Shown: piece by piece, positions 1 through 8,962 of the stretch
Position numbering within the stretch: position 1 is the first letter of the stretch
How the letters are laid out: each line of letters starts with the position of its first letter
Source: Methylococcales bacterium
Lineage (GTDB): Bacteria; Pseudomonadota; Gammaproteobacteria; Methylococcales; Methylomonadaceae
Direction of reading: 5' to 3'
Length of the DNA stretch: 36,386 nucleotides
Assembly: GCA_023145835.1 (NCBI GenBank)
Contig: JAGLDH010000119.1
Span: 1-36,386 of the forward strand
The notes under the pieces: model-generated
Told to the model about the DNA's origin: nothing
Seen by the model: only the letters and a program-made list of their open reading frames with translations
Database searches by the model: none
Translations under genes and position numbers: made by a program

Positions 1-72
1 CCGATCTTCGTGGAAAATATCGGCTCATTTTAGCAAGCTAAAAATAATTGAACTTGATCAAAGGCTCCTTAA
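1..72. repeat. Dispersed intergenic repeat, copy 1 (may extend beyond window)
   Basis: This stretch matches 14327-14397 with about seven differences, including an identical 33-base block from the run TTTTAGC onward. It contains a perfect hairpin TTTTAGC-AA-GCTAAAA at 28-43. It begins at the first base of the window, so the copy may continue upstream. No transposase gene is seen near either copy. The nature of the element (REP-like, MITE-like or IS remnant) cannot be decided here. Confidence 0.75.
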
Positions 73-112
73 CAAAAAATAGGTTTTTTATAGCTACCTT
101 ATTAAATTAATA

Positions 113-141
113 TAGACAACCACAATAATACAACCTATACT
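113..141 (+). promoter_or_regulatory. Sigma-70-type promoter of the tetR operon
   Basis: A TAGACA box (113-118) and a TATACT box (136-141) are separated by 17 bases, each one mismatch from consensus. The predicted start of transcription, near 148, falls inside the palindrome at 144-159 and lies about 20 bases before the TTG start of the regulator. Prediction from sequence only. Confidence 0.6.
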
Positions 142-143
142 TC

Positions 144-159
144 CCAAACGTTCGTAAGG
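144..159. promoter_or_regulatory. Operator-like imperfect palindrome upstream of tetR
   Basis: CCAAACG-TT-CGTAAGG reads as an interrupted inverted repeat (CC..ACG / CGT..GG) lying over the predicted transcription start. TetR-family proteins commonly repress their own operon from such a site. That the adjacent regulator binds here is an inference. Confidence 0.4.
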
Positions 160-169
160 TTATATTGTT

Positions 170-739
170 TTGAATTCAAAAGAAAAAATATTAAGCACGG
201 CAAAGAAAATGTTTGCAAAAAAAGGGTTTTCCAGTGTATCTATGCGGCATCTTTCTAAAGCTGTCAATATGAGTCCAGCAGCTATTTATCATTATTTTCC
301 AGATAAGAACACCCTATATCTTGAAACAGTTAAGTATGCTTTTGCTGACAAGGAGGAAGCTTTTTCGGTGGTATGGCAAGACAATCACTCGGCAAAAACT
401 AAACTTGTGTTATTTGTTACCTCACTTATTCAAGAGCTAACGTTAGATCCCATGTTTCACACGCTAATTCTAAGGGAAGTAGTAGATGCAAACCCTGAAC
501 GGATGAAAATGTTAGCAAATGATATTTTTAAAGAACAATTTTGTTTTTTGCTATCCGTGATGAAAGAAATAGCACCTGAAAAAGATGAACATTTATCTGC
601 AATTTCTGTATTGAGCTTGTGTAAACATCATCTGGAAATGCAACCTCTACGCCAACACTTACCTGGATGGAAGCATGAACATGAACAACCGGATGTGCTT
701 GCAAAACATGTTATAGAATTATTACTAAAAGGGTTATGA
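170..739 (+). CDS. TetR/AcrR-family transcriptional regulator
   Basis: This 189-residue protein has the TetR layout: an N-terminal helix-turn-helix at about residues 20-45 (SMRHLSKAVNMSPAAIYHYF, then PDKNTLY), followed by a helical ligand/dimerisation region with no recognisable ligand signature. The start is TTG at 170, preceded by TAAGGT at about 9 bases; no ATG gives the full DNA-binding domain. Its stop overlaps the ATG of the transporter by four bases (ATGA), so the two are probably translationally coupled. By position it should control the transporter operon, probably as a repressor released by an exported or envelope-derived compound. Family assignment is firm; ligand and targets are unknown. 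Confidence 0.9.
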   Translation: MNSKEKILSTAKKMFAKKGFSSVSMRHLSKAVNMSPAAIYHYFPDKNTLYLETVKYAFADKEEAFSVVWQDNHSAKTKLVLFVTSLIQELTLDPMFHTLILREVVDANPERMKMLANDIFKEQFCFLLSVMKEIAPEKDEHLSAISVLSLCKHHLEMQPLRQHLPGWKHEHEQPDVLAKHVIELLLKGL

Positions 740-3039
740 GAGAAAATGATATGAAAAAAGGCCAAACAATTTCAAAATTTTCCACCTTTGTAACAACACA
801 CCCTTGGTGGATATTACTGCTCACCATTACCCTTGTCTTTGCCATGAGTTCAGGGATTGTTAATCTAGGGTTTAAAACAGATTACCGTATTTATTTTGGT
901 GAGGACAACCCTCAATTACTGACATTTAACAAAATTCAAGACATCTATAACAAGTCTGATTCAGTTCTCTTTGTTATCCAACCAAAAGACGGTAACGTAT
1001 TTACGCCTCAAACATTACAAGCTATTCAAGAAATAACAGAAAAATCTTGGAAAATACCCTATTCAAGTCGAGTTGATTCAATCACTAATTTTCAGCACAC
1101 TCAAGCAGAAGAGGATGATTTGGTTGTTGCTGACTTAGTGATTGACTCACAAATATCTGCCGAAGAAATAAATAAAATTAAGAAAATAGCTTTAGCAGAA
1201 CCCATGTTGATTAATCGATTAATATCTTCACAAGGTCATGTAACAGGCGTGAATGTGGTCGTACAATTGCCTAATAAAAACCCTACTGAAGCTTTAGAAG
1301 TTGCAAACAGTGCACGAGCAATAGTTTCAGAGTTAGAAACTAGATATCCGGGGATGAAAATTTATTTAACAGGCATGGCAATGATGACTAATGCATTTAG
1401 TGAATCAGCTATGAATGATAATAAATCATTAGTACCGATAATGTATGGCATCGTTATTCTAGTTTTATTGGTTAGCCTACGTTCTTTTAGTGCTACATTT
1501 TCAGTCATCATTTTAATTATTTTTTCAATTATTTCTACCTTAGGTATTACAGGGTGGATAGGTTGGTCTTTATCACCCTCATCAGCTATATCTCCGACTA
1601 TTATTTTAACGATGGCGGTCGCTGATTGTGTGCATATTCTTGTCACACAACTACATAACATGCGAATTGGACATGAGAAAAAAAAGGCAATACAAGAAAG
1701 CTTGAGAGTCAATTTTCAGCCTGTATTTTTAACCAGTATTACGACAGCCATTGGATTTTTAAGTATGAACTTCAGTGATGCCCCCCCTTTTAGAGATTTG
1801 GGGAATATGGTTGCTATAGGCGTGATACTTGCATGGATATTATCAATCACTTTTTTACCAGCAATGATGACAATTTTGCCAGTAAAGGTCAAAGCAAAGG
1901 ATGATTTAGATAATTCAGGAATGAAGCGATTGGCAGAATGGGTCATTCGCTACCGTAAATCTTTATTAATTGTTAATGGGATCATTACCATCGTAATGGT
2001 TAGTTTTGTACCAAATAATGAATTAAATGATGAGTTCGTAAAATATTTTGATAAGAGTATAGAATTTAGGCAAAGCACTGATTTTATGAATGAAAATATG
2101 GGAGGAATTTATACGGTAGAGTTTTCAATCCAGGCACAAGAACAAGGAGCTATCAATGAGCCAGAATTCTTAAAAAGTGTGCAAAACCTGAGTACTTGGT
2201 TATTAAGCCAACCAGAAGTGATTCATGTCAATACACTCACAGATACGTACAAAAGACTCAATAAAAGCATGCATGGAGACAATGCTGAGTGGTACAAGTT
2301 ACCTGAATCTAGGGAGATGGCCGCCCAATATCTACTATTGTATGAAATGTCATTACCCTACGGACTGGATTTAAACGATCAAGTCAATATTGATAAATCT
2401 GGCATTCGGATTATTGCAACGTTAAAAAGTCTTAGCTCCAACCAAATGATGGCTGTTGAAGAAAAAATAAATCATTGGTTAGCACAAAATATGAATCAAT
2501 ATAAAGTTGAACTCGCTAGTCCAACACTTATGTTTGCCCATATAGGCAAGCGAAATATTGTACAAATGATTTTAGGTTCTATCATAGCGTTAGCTCTTAT
2601 TTCTTTTTTACTATTATTTGCATTTAAATCAGTTAAGTTAGGCCTTATTAGTCTTATTCCTAATTTAATACCCGTTGGTATTGCTTTTGGTGTTTGGGGT
2701 TTAATTGACGGTAGGGTTGGTTTAGGTTTATCAGTCGTAACCGGATTAACCTTAGGTATTGTAGTCGATGATACCGTACACTTTATCAGTAAATATAAAC
2801 GAGCTAGGACAGAGATGAGCTTAAGCAGTGAAGATGCCGTTCGATACGCTTTTTCAACTGTGGGCGTGGCATTATGGATTACTTCAGCCGTGTTAATAGC
2901 GGGCTTTTTAGTTTTAAGTTTTTCTCACTTCACTATGAATGGAGAGATGGGGCTAATGACTGCGATCACCCTTGCCGTTGCATTATTCCTCGATTTACTA
3001 TTTTTACCCCCTTTATTAATGAGTTTGGAGAAAAAATGA
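736..3039 (+). CDS. MMPL/RND-superfamily transporter (COG1033 type)
   Basis: An inner-membrane protein of 767 residues with the duplicated RND layout: a first membrane helix at about 24-46, a periplasmic domain to about 220, a five-helix bundle at about 232-380, then the same plan again (helix near 408, second periplasmic domain, helices at about 625-765). Acidic residues in the conducting helices are present in both halves (MAVADCVHIL near 295; GIVVDDTVHF near 675), as expected for proton-driven RND exporters. ATG 736 follows AAAGGG and overlaps the tetR stop; ATG 751 is an alternative. The stop overlaps the next ATG (3036). Relatives of this type often sit with a LolA-like periplasmic protein and a beta-barrel, as here, and are suspected of moving lipids or hydrophobic compounds. 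The substrate is not known. Confidence 0.88.
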   Translation: MRENDMKKGQTISKFSTFVTTHPWWILLLTITLVFAMSSGIVNLGFKTDYRIYFGEDNPQLLTFNKIQDIYNKSDSVLFVIQPKDGNVFTPQTLQAIQEITEKSWKIPYSSRVDSITNFQHTQAEEDDLVVADLVIDSQISAEEINKIKKIALAEPMLINRLISSQGHVTGVNVVVQLPNKNPTEALEVANSARAIVSELETRYPGMKIYLTGMAMMTNAFSESAMNDNKSLVPIMYGIVILVLLVSLRSFSATFSVIILIIFSIISTLGITGWIGWSLSPSSAISPTIILTMAVADCVHILVTQLHNMRIGHEKKKAIQESLRVNFQPVFLTSITTAIGFLSMNFSDAPPFRDLGNMVAIGVILAWILSITFLPAMMTILPVKVKAKDDLDNSGMKRLAEWVIRYRKSLLIVNGIITIVMVSFVPNNELNDEFVKYFDKSIEFRQSTDFMNENMGGIYTVEFSIQAQEQGAINEPEFLKSVQNLSTWLLSQPEVIHVNTLTDTYKRLNKSMHGDNAEWYKLPESREMAAQYLLLYEMSLPYGLDLNDQVNIDKSGIRIIATLKSLSSNQMMAVEEKINHWLAQNMNQYKVELASPTLMFAHIGKRNIVQMILGSIIALALISFLLLFAFKSVKLGLISLIPNLIPVGIAFGVWGLIDGRVGLGLSVVTGLTLGIVVDDTVHFISKYKRARTEMSLSSEDAVRYAFSTVGVALWITSAVLIAGFLVLSFSHFTMNGEMGLMTAITLAVALFLDLLFLPPLLMSLEKK

Positions 3040-3845
3040 AATATTTAATCGTAATATTTAGTATCTTATTTTCAACACACGTTATAGCAGAAATAGAAAC
3101 GATTGAAGCAGTTACCGAACAGATATCTCCAGAAAAAAAAGGTCTGAAAATAATCACTGAGCTTGATAAAAGAGACACTGGTTTTGGGGATTCCAAAGCA
3201 ACATTAAAAATGCGTTTAACCAATAGAACGGGCAAAGAAAGTATACGTTCCCTTAAGCTAAATACTCTGGAAGTCATCGGTGAAGGAGATAAAAGTTTAA
3301 CCATATTTGATAGCCCAAGAGACATTAAAGGTACTGCCTTTTTAAGCTTTACACATGCCTTAGTGCCTGACGAACAATGGCTATATTTACCTGCGCTTAA
3401 AAGAGTTAAGCGAATTTCTTCCAGTAATAAATCAGGTCCTTTTTTGGGAAGCGAATATGCATTTGAAGATTTAACTTCCTTTGAAGTTGCCAAATACTCT
3501 TATAAATATATTAAAGATGAAATTTTTGATGGAATAGATTGTTTCGTTATTGAGTTAATTCCTCAATACAAACATTCTGGTTATACCCGCGAATTATTAT
3601 GGGTAGATAAAAGTCGATATATTGTTACAAAAATAGAATATTATGATAGAAAAGAATCATTATTAAAAACTCAACTTTTTAAAAATTACAAACAATATTT
3701 AAACCAATACTGGCGTGCAGGTGAGCAAATCATAACTAACCACCAAAATGGTAAAACAACAGTATTGCTTTGGGAAAATTATCAATTTAAAGCCGGACTA
3801 ACTGATCGAAATTTTGATAAAAATACCCTTAAACGAGCTAGGTAA
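3036..3845 (+). CDS. Outer membrane lipoprotein-sorting protein, LolA-like (PF17131-type)
   Basis: From ATG 3036 the protein has 269 residues and begins with a signal peptide (MKYLIVIFSILFSTHVIA, predicted cut before EIET). The body has the beta-rich LolA/LppX-like pattern, with LYLPALKRVKRISSSNKSG followed by a GSEYAFEDL segment, typical of the periplasmic partner found beside MMPL transporters. Known relatives with a LolA/LolB-like fold bind acyl chains in a half-barrel. A longer reading frame beginning at 2874 would extend into the transporter and lose the signal peptide, so I reject it. The ATGA overlap with the transporter and the 4-base gap to the barrel gene indicate one transcript. 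Likely role: carrying a hydrophobic cargo across the periplasm; inferred. Confidence 0.82.
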   Translation: MKYLIVIFSILFSTHVIAEIETIEAVTEQISPEKKGLKIITELDKRDTGFGDSKATLKMRLTNRTGKESIRSLKLNTLEVIGEGDKSLTIFDSPRDIKGTAFLSFTHALVPDEQWLYLPALKRVKRISSSNKSGPFLGSEYAFEDLTSFEVAKYSYKYIKDEIFDGIDCFVIELIPQYKHSGYTRELLWVDKSRYIVTKIEYYDRKESLLKTQLFKNYKQYLNQYWRAGEQIITNHQNGKTTVLLWENYQFKAGLTDRNFDKNTLKRAR

Positions 3846-3849
3846 AAAA

Positions 3850-5040
3850 ATGATGTCACCTAAATGGTTTTTAAGCTTGCTTTTATTGGGCAATATTTAC
3901 CAAGTTTCTGCTGTGGATATTTCAGGTTACGCAGGTATTGAAAGTTTAGGTTTTTTTCATAACGCTTTAGACAGTCAACAACACAACCACTATTTATCGG
4001 GCAGTATAGAAACCGAAATTTATCACGAATGGGATAATGGTACGCAAAGTTTAGCTTTTGTACCTTTTTATCGTTTTTCACAACATGATAGCAGGCGCAC
4101 ACACTTTGATATCCGTGAGTTAACATGGTTAAAAGCTGCTGATGATTGGGAACTTAGAGTGGGGATCCGAAAGGACTTTTGGGGAGTCAGTGAGTCTCAA
4201 CATTTAGTTGATATTATAAATCAAACTGATTTTGTCGAAAACTCAGATACAGAAGATAAATTAGGTCAACCTATGATTAACCTAGCTTTGATTAATGGTT
4301 GGGGTACGGTAGATCTATATTTATTAACAGGGTTTAGAGAAAGAACCTTTTCAGGAAATGAAGGACGGTTTCGTCCAATTCCTGAAATAGATGTTGGTGA
4401 AGATCGTTATGAAAAATATGGAATAGAAAAGCATTTAGCCTATGCAATTCGTTGGTCTTATTCAATAGATAATTGGGATTTAGGTTTATCTTATTTTTAC
4501 GGAACCAGTCGAGACCCATCTATTTTAGTCGAAGAAAATAACCAAGGAAACATCCAGTTAATTCCGTACTACGAAATGATTCATCAAACTGGTATTGATA
4601 TTCAAATGACTCAAGATAATTGGCTATGGAAGTTAGAGTCTATTGTGCGTACAGGCCAGGGAAAAGCATTTTATGCAGGTACTGGAGGGTTTGAATACAC
4701 TTTTTATAACGTATTTGAATCAGCATTAGACATAGGTATTGTCGCTGAGTATTTGTATGATAGCCGTGGAAGTAACGCTCCTGTTATTTTTCAAGATGAT
4801 TTTTTTGCCGCGGTCAGACTAGGCTTTAATGATGTGCAAAGCACGGAGATTTTAGCAGGAATTATTTTTGATAGAACCAGTAGTACAAAGTTTTATAATG
4901 TAGAAGCAAGTCGACGTTTCGGAGATAATTGGAAAGCCGAGTTAGAAGTTCGTTTTTTTAGTTCTGCCCCCGAAAATGACCCAGCTTATATATTCAGGAA
5001 TGACGATCATATACGTTTTGAGCTTAGGTATTATTTTTAA
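3850..5040 (+). CDS. Putative outer-membrane beta-barrel protein of the RND/LolA-like cluster
   Basis: A protein of 396 residues with a signal peptide (MMSPKWFLSLLLLGNIYQVSA) and alternating hydrophobic/polar stretches rich in Tyr, Trp and Phe. It ends in RFELRYYF, with a terminal aromatic residue as recognised by the BAM complex. Start: ATG 3850 (or 3853), four bases after the previous stop, with AGGTAA just upstream; a TTG at 3814 would put residues in front of the signal peptide and is less likely. It resembles the DUF1302/porin-like barrels found with MMPL transporters and LolA-like proteins, but I cannot assign an exact family. It would complete a path from inner membrane (RND) through periplasm (LolA-like) to outer membrane. 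Confidence 0.75.
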   Translation: MMSPKWFLSLLLLGNIYQVSAVDISGYAGIESLGFFHNALDSQQHNHYLSGSIETEIYHEWDNGTQSLAFVPFYRFSQHDSRRTHFDIRELTWLKAADDWELRVGIRKDFWGVSESQHLVDIINQTDFVENSDTEDKLGQPMINLALINGWGTVDLYLLTGFRERTFSGNEGRFRPIPEIDVGEDRYEKYGIEKHLAYAIRWSYSIDNWDLGLSYFYGTSRDPSILVEENNQGNIQLIPYYEMIHQTGIDIQMTQDNWLWKLESIVRTGQGKAFYAGTGGFEYTFYNVFESALDIGIVAEYLYDSRGSNAPVIFQDDFFAAVRLGFNDVQSTEILAGIIFDRTSSTKFYNVEASRRFGDNWKAELEVRFFSSAPENDPAYIFRNDDHIRFELRYYF

Positions 5041-5046
5041 ATTAAA

Positions 5047-6234
5047 ATGTTACATACACTTGCAATAAGCAACTACAGATCTTTACTTAATTTAATCATT
5101 CCTCTCGAAAGTTTAAATGTAATTACGGGTGCAAATGCGAGTGGTAAATCAAATTTATACCGAGCATTAAGGTTATTATCAGAAACGGCTCAGGGTGGTG
5201 TTACTAATTCACTAGCAAAAGAGGGTGGGCTTAATTCAACATTTTGGGCCGGCCCAGAAAAAATAACTGAGCAAATGCGCAAAGGTGAAGTACGGATTGA
5301 GGGTAGTTCTAGGCAAAAATCAACCAGACTACGCTTAGGATTTTCAGGTGATGATTTTGGCTATTCCATTTCTTTAGGGCTACCCTCATCGTCAGGCTTT
5401 AGTAACCAAAAACCATCTGCATTCAAATTAGACCCTGAAATTAAAAAGGAGTGTATTTGGGCTGGTAGTTCATATCGCCCGGCAAGCCTATTAGTTGATC
5501 GTACAGGAACGGCGATAAAAGTACGATCCAATCGGCAGTGGGATGTTATCACTCAACATGCAAATAATTTTGAAAGCCTATTTAGCCAAGCTGTTGATCC
5601 AGTAAAAACTCCAGAAATAGTTTCACTAAGGGAAGACATTCGAGGCTGGCGGTTCTACGATCATTTTAGAAGCGACTCTGAAGCCCCCGCAAGATTGCCC
5701 CAATTAGGAACTCGTACCCCAGTCCTTCATCACGATGGAAGAGACTTGGCTGCGGCGCTGCAAACAATCATAGAAATTGGAGATGAAGAAGCTCTTAATG
5801 ATGCTATTTCTGATGCATTTCCAGGCGCTAAGTTAAACATTTCTATACAACAAGATGGCCGGTTTGCAGTGGAGCTATATCAAGAAGGTCTTTTAAGGCC
5901 TTTATCTGGTCTAGAATTATCAGATGGTACATTACGTTATTTATTATGGGTCGCCGCTCTACTCACACCTAGGCCTCCTCCCTTAATGGTGCTAAACGAG
6001 CCTGAAACAAGTTTGCACCCTGATTTACTTCCAGCACTTGCTAAACTGATAATTCACGCTTCAAAATCAACTCAAGTTTGGGTTGTTTCTCATGCAAGTC
6101 GACTTATTGCCGCTTTGGAAACTTCAGATAGTTGTAATTCGATAATGTTAGAAAAAGACTTAGGTCAAACACAGATTGTTGGCCAAGGAATGTTAGATGA
6201 ACCATTGTGGCATTGGCCAGATAAAGGCAAATAA
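5047..6234 (+). CDS. AAA/ABC-type ATPase of the RecF/OLD-like class (COG4637-like)
   Basis: 395 residues, soluble, with no signal peptide or membrane helix. Visible motifs: Walker A GANASGKSN at 28-36 with Lys34, an ABC-signature-like LSDGT near 295, Walker B ending LMVLNEPETSLHP near 315, and an H-loop histidine in WVVSHASRL near 350. This is the head-domain arrangement of RecF/SMC/OLD-like ATPases, with the middle (about 80-270) inserted between the two halves. No TOPRIM nuclease domain is visible, so it is not a full OLD nuclease. It starts six bases after the barrel stop and so is probably co-transcribed with the transporter genes. Function unknown; the position may reflect a real link or simple tight packing. 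Confidence 0.82.
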   Translation: MLHTLAISNYRSLLNLIIPLESLNVITGANASGKSNLYRALRLLSETAQGGVTNSLAKEGGLNSTFWAGPEKITEQMRKGEVRIEGSSRQKSTRLRLGFSGDDFGYSISLGLPSSSGFSNQKPSAFKLDPEIKKECIWAGSSYRPASLLVDRTGTAIKVRSNRQWDVITQHANNFESLFSQAVDPVKTPEIVSLREDIRGWRFYDHFRSDSEAPARLPQLGTRTPVLHHDGRDLAAALQTIIEIGDEEALNDAISDAFPGAKLNISIQQDGRFAVELYQEGLLRPLSGLELSDGTLRYLLWVAALLTPRPPPLMVLNEPETSLHPDLLPALAKLIIHASKSTQVWVVSHASRLIAALETSDSCNSIMLEKDLGQTQIVGQGMLDEPLWHWPDKGK

Positions 6235-6276
6235 TTTAGTACGACATCCTTCTCTAAGTAAAAGTAAAAATAATAA

Positions 6277-7692
6277 TCACCCTTCAATATTCAACTCTTT
6301 AGCTTTTCGAGTTAACGTATTTCTACCATAACCTAGCAATAAAGCAGCTTCATTTCTTTTTCCTGATGTGTGTTGTAAAGCTGACTTAATCAGAATACGT
6401 TCAACATCAGGAATGATAGTTTTTGCAACATCTGACGTCCCTTGAAGAAGTAGCTGTTTTATTGCAGTTTCTAATAATTTTTCCCAATTTTCTATACCGC
6501 CATCAGAGGTTTTTTCTGAAAGAGTAAGTTCAGGAGGAAGGTCTTCCAGATGAATTTCACTCCCTGATGCCATAACAGTTAACCAACGACAAATATTTTC
6601 TAATTGCCGTACATTTCCAGGCCAATGTAAAGAGCTTAAATAGGACTCTGTTTCTGGCATTAAAGTTTTAACTTCAGTACTTAATTCTATGGCAGCTAAA
6701 TTAAGAAAATACCGCATGAGCACGGGTACATCTTGTTGTCTATCTCGCAAGGGGGGAATATGAATGCGGATAACATTAAGACGATGAAACAAATCTTCTC
6801 TAAACAACCCGCTTTCAACCAAAGCTTCTAGATTTTGATGTGTTGCCGCAATAATACGGACATCAACTTTTACGGGTGTATGAGCACCAATAGGATAAAA
6901 TTCATTATCAGCAAGAACACGCAATAATCTTGTTTGTAATTCAGCCGGCATATCACCAATTTCATCTAAAAATAGAGTCCCCTTATTAGCCTGTTCAAAT
7001 CGCCCAGCTCGTCGAACATGAGCACCAGTAAAAGAACCTTTTTCATGTCCAAATAACTCAGACTCCATTAAGTCTTTAGGAATAGCCGCCATATTTAATG
7101 CTATAAATGGTTTTTTACTTCTTGGGCTATGACGGTGTAGAGCTTTAGCGACTAGTTCCTTTCCAGTTCCAGACTCACCATTTATCAAAACTGTAATATG
7201 TGAACGAGCCAAACGACCTATCGCACGAAATACTTCCTGCATCGCAGGTGCCTCACCAATTATTTCAGGTGTGTAGTCAATTTGATCCGATACTTCATTA
7301 CTTTTTACAACTGGTTTTTGTTTGCTTTGTAAACCAGCTCTTTGTACAACATCAACAACCTCGTTAATATCAAAAGGTTTAGGTAAATATTCAAAAGCTC
7401 CTCCATGAAATGCAGAAACAGCACTATCTAAATCTGAATGTGCCGTCATCACGATCACAGGCAAGTCTGGATAATGTAGTTGCACCTTATCTAATAATTC
7501 AAAACCACTCATTCCAGGCATTCTTATATCTGTAATAAGTACATCAGGAATTTCATTTTTTAGTGCTTCAAGAAGAGCCGGAGCATTTGAGAAACTTTGG
7601 GTGGTAATTGATGATTTTTCTAACGCTTTTTCAATGACCCAACGAATGGATTTATCATCATCAACTATCCAAACTATATTAGGATTTTGCAT
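6277..7692 (-). CDS. ntrC: Nitrogen regulation response regulator NtrC (sigma-54 activator)
   Basis: 471 residues from ATG 7692, which has GGAG at proper distance; a longer frame to 7755 starts inside ntrB and adds 21 residues before the receiver domain. Domains: receiver (about 6-120) with the acidic pocket DDD at 11-13 and phospho-acceptor Asp55 in LITDIRMPG; AAA+ domain with Walker A GESGTGKE and the sigma-54 contact loop GSFTGA (usually GAFTGA); C-terminal Fis-type helix-turn-helix (RNEAALLLGYGRNTLTRKAK). Phosphorylated by NtrB under nitrogen limitation, it binds enhancers and drives sigma-54 RNA polymerase; likely targets are the divergent promoters at 11963-11979 and 12334-12350. It overlaps ntrB by 14 bases and converges with the ATPase gene. 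Confidence 0.96.
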   Translation of the reverse strand: MQNPNIVWIVDDDKSIRWVIEKALEKSSITTQSFSNAPALLEALKNEIPDVLITDIRMPGMSGFELLDKVQLHYPDLPVIVMTAHSDLDSAVSAFHGGAFEYLPKPFDINEVVDVVQRAGLQSKQKPVVKSNEVSDQIDYTPEIIGEAPAMQEVFRAIGRLARSHITVLINGESGTGKELVAKALHRHSPRSKKPFIALNMAAIPKDLMESELFGHEKGSFTGAHVRRAGRFEQANKGTLFLDEIGDMPAELQTRLLRVLADNEFYPIGAHTPVKVDVRIIAATHQNLEALVESGLFREDLFHRLNVIRIHIPPLRDRQQDVPVLMRYFLNLAAIELSTEVKTLMPETESYLSSLHWPGNVRQLENICRWLTVMASGSEIHLEDLPPELTLSEKTSDGGIENWEKLLETAIKQLLLQGTSDVAKTIIPDVERILIKSALQHTSGKRNEAALLLGYGRNTLTRKAKELNIEG

Positions 7693-8740
7693 CGTAATTC
7701 TCCATTGGCAGGTAGATTGAAAAAATAGTTTTTCCTGGCTCACTTTGGCATTCAATTATCCCAAAATGTTGATTGACAAGAGATTGAGCGATAGACAATC
7801 CCAAGCCAGTTCCCTCAGCTCGCCCCGTGATCATGGGATAAAACATTTGATCCATCAAGCCTTTTTTAACACCAGGTCCATTGTCAATAATATCTATTTT
7901 TATGGCTAACTTATAATATTTTCGACCAATGGTCATATGACGCTGAATCCTTGTTTTAAGTATTACTTCTCCTTTTTGTTGCATCGCCTGAACTGCATTT
8001 TGGATAATATTAAGAAAAACTTGAATAAGCTGGTTTTTATCGGCTTTTAAATGAGGAATACTTGGATCGTAATCAACAACAAAAGATATATCATTATGTG
8101 TTTCTACAATTGTCAACTGTCTTACACGCTCTAATACCTCATGAATATTTAAACTCTTTTTTATTGATGGTTTATTAGAACCCAACATTTTATCCATCAA
8201 AGATTTTAAGCGATCAGACTCCTGAATGATGATCTGTGTATATTCTTTTAGTTCAGGACTTATTAATTCAATATCTAGTAATTGTGCTGCGCCTCTAATA
8301 CCTCCTAAAGGGTTTTTAATTTCATGAGCAAGTCCTTTCACCAACATTCGACTTGTATTTTGCTGAGTAAGAAGATGCTCTTCTTTACTAATACGAAGTT
8401 GCCTGTCAACTTGTTGTAGCTCTACTAAAATTTCGATTAACTCTCCACCTTCAAATATAGGTGTAGCACTAAAATTAACCGTTGATATTTTATTCAAATG
8501 ACTTAAATTCAATTCCCTATCAACTAAAGCCTCAGTTGTTTCCAGACACTGTTGTAAATCAATGAGCAAAGCAGAGTCAGATAGTTTAAATAATTTACTA
8601 GCTCTTAACCCTAATAAATGCTTTTCACTATCAGCCAGTAATATTTCTCCAGCTGTATTAATAAAAGTCAGTATTAATTCGTTATTAAATAACAAAACTG
8701 CTTCATTAAGGTTAGCAAGTATCTTTTTGTGCACAGTCAT
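7679..8740 (-). CDS. ntrB: Nitrogen regulation sensor kinase NtrB
   Basis: 353 residues from ATG 8740; a TTG at 8773 would add 11 residues and is less likely. No membrane helices. Order: N-terminal PAS domain (about 5-105), dimerisation/phosphoacceptor domain with His139 in GLAHEIKNPLGG (same number as in E. coli NtrB), and a HATPase domain with the N box NIIQNAVQAM, DNGPGV and GTGLGLSIAQ. It phosphorylates NtrC when PII is uridylylated and dephosphorylates it when PII binds. The 14-base overlap with ntrC implies coupled translation. It lies 222 bases downstream of glnA behind a terminator, the glnA-ntrB-ntrC arrangement of enteric bacteria. Confidence 0.95.
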   Translation of the reverse strand: MTVHKKILANLNEAVLLFNNELILTFINTAGEILLADSEKHLLGLRASKLFKLSDSALLIDLQQCLETTEALVDRELNLSHLNKISTVNFSATPIFEGGELIEILVELQQVDRQLRISKEEHLLTQQNTSRMLVKGLAHEIKNPLGGIRGAAQLLDIELISPELKEYTQIIIQESDRLKSLMDKMLGSNKPSIKKSLNIHEVLERVRQLTIVETHNDISFVVDYDPSIPHLKADKNQLIQVFLNIIQNAVQAMQQKGEVILKTRIQRHMTIGRKYYKLAIKIDIIDNGPGVKKGLMDQMFYPMITGRAEGTGLGLSIAQSLVNQHFGIIECQSEPGKTIFSIYLPMENYDAKS

Positions 8741-8903
8741 AGAATATGATGAAAAGAGATTAATAGTAAACAAGCAAACTCTATACCAATTAATAAGCTG
8801 TAATATAAGAGCAAGGTTTATATGGAAAAGAATGACGAATGAAGCTACAGAAGAGAGAAGAACAGTAAAACTAGTTGAAAAGAAAAAATAAAAAGAACCC
8901 TAA

Positions 8904-8932
8904 AACAAAAAACGCCCCATAACGGGGCGTTT
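8904..8932 (-). terminator. Rho-independent terminator of glnA
   Basis: Perfect inverted repeat AAACGCCCC / GGGGCGTTT (8910-8918 and 8924-8932) with a 5-base loop. Read on the minus strand it is followed by TTTTTTGTTTT. It lies 30 bases after the glnA stop and before ntrB, so ntrBC expression would need read-through or its own promoter. Confidence 0.9.
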
Positions 8933-8962
8933 CTGATACAACTAAATACAGCAACAAATTGC

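Noticed and set aside
2874-3035. Upstream extension of the LolA-like gene
   Set aside because: It lies in another frame of the transporter gene; the ATG at 3036 gives a proper signal peptide and an ATGA overlap.
5047-6234. OLD-family anti-phage nuclease (Gabija GajA-like)
   Set aside because: Only the ATPase head motifs are present; there is no TOPRIM domain and no UvrD-like helicase partner beside it.
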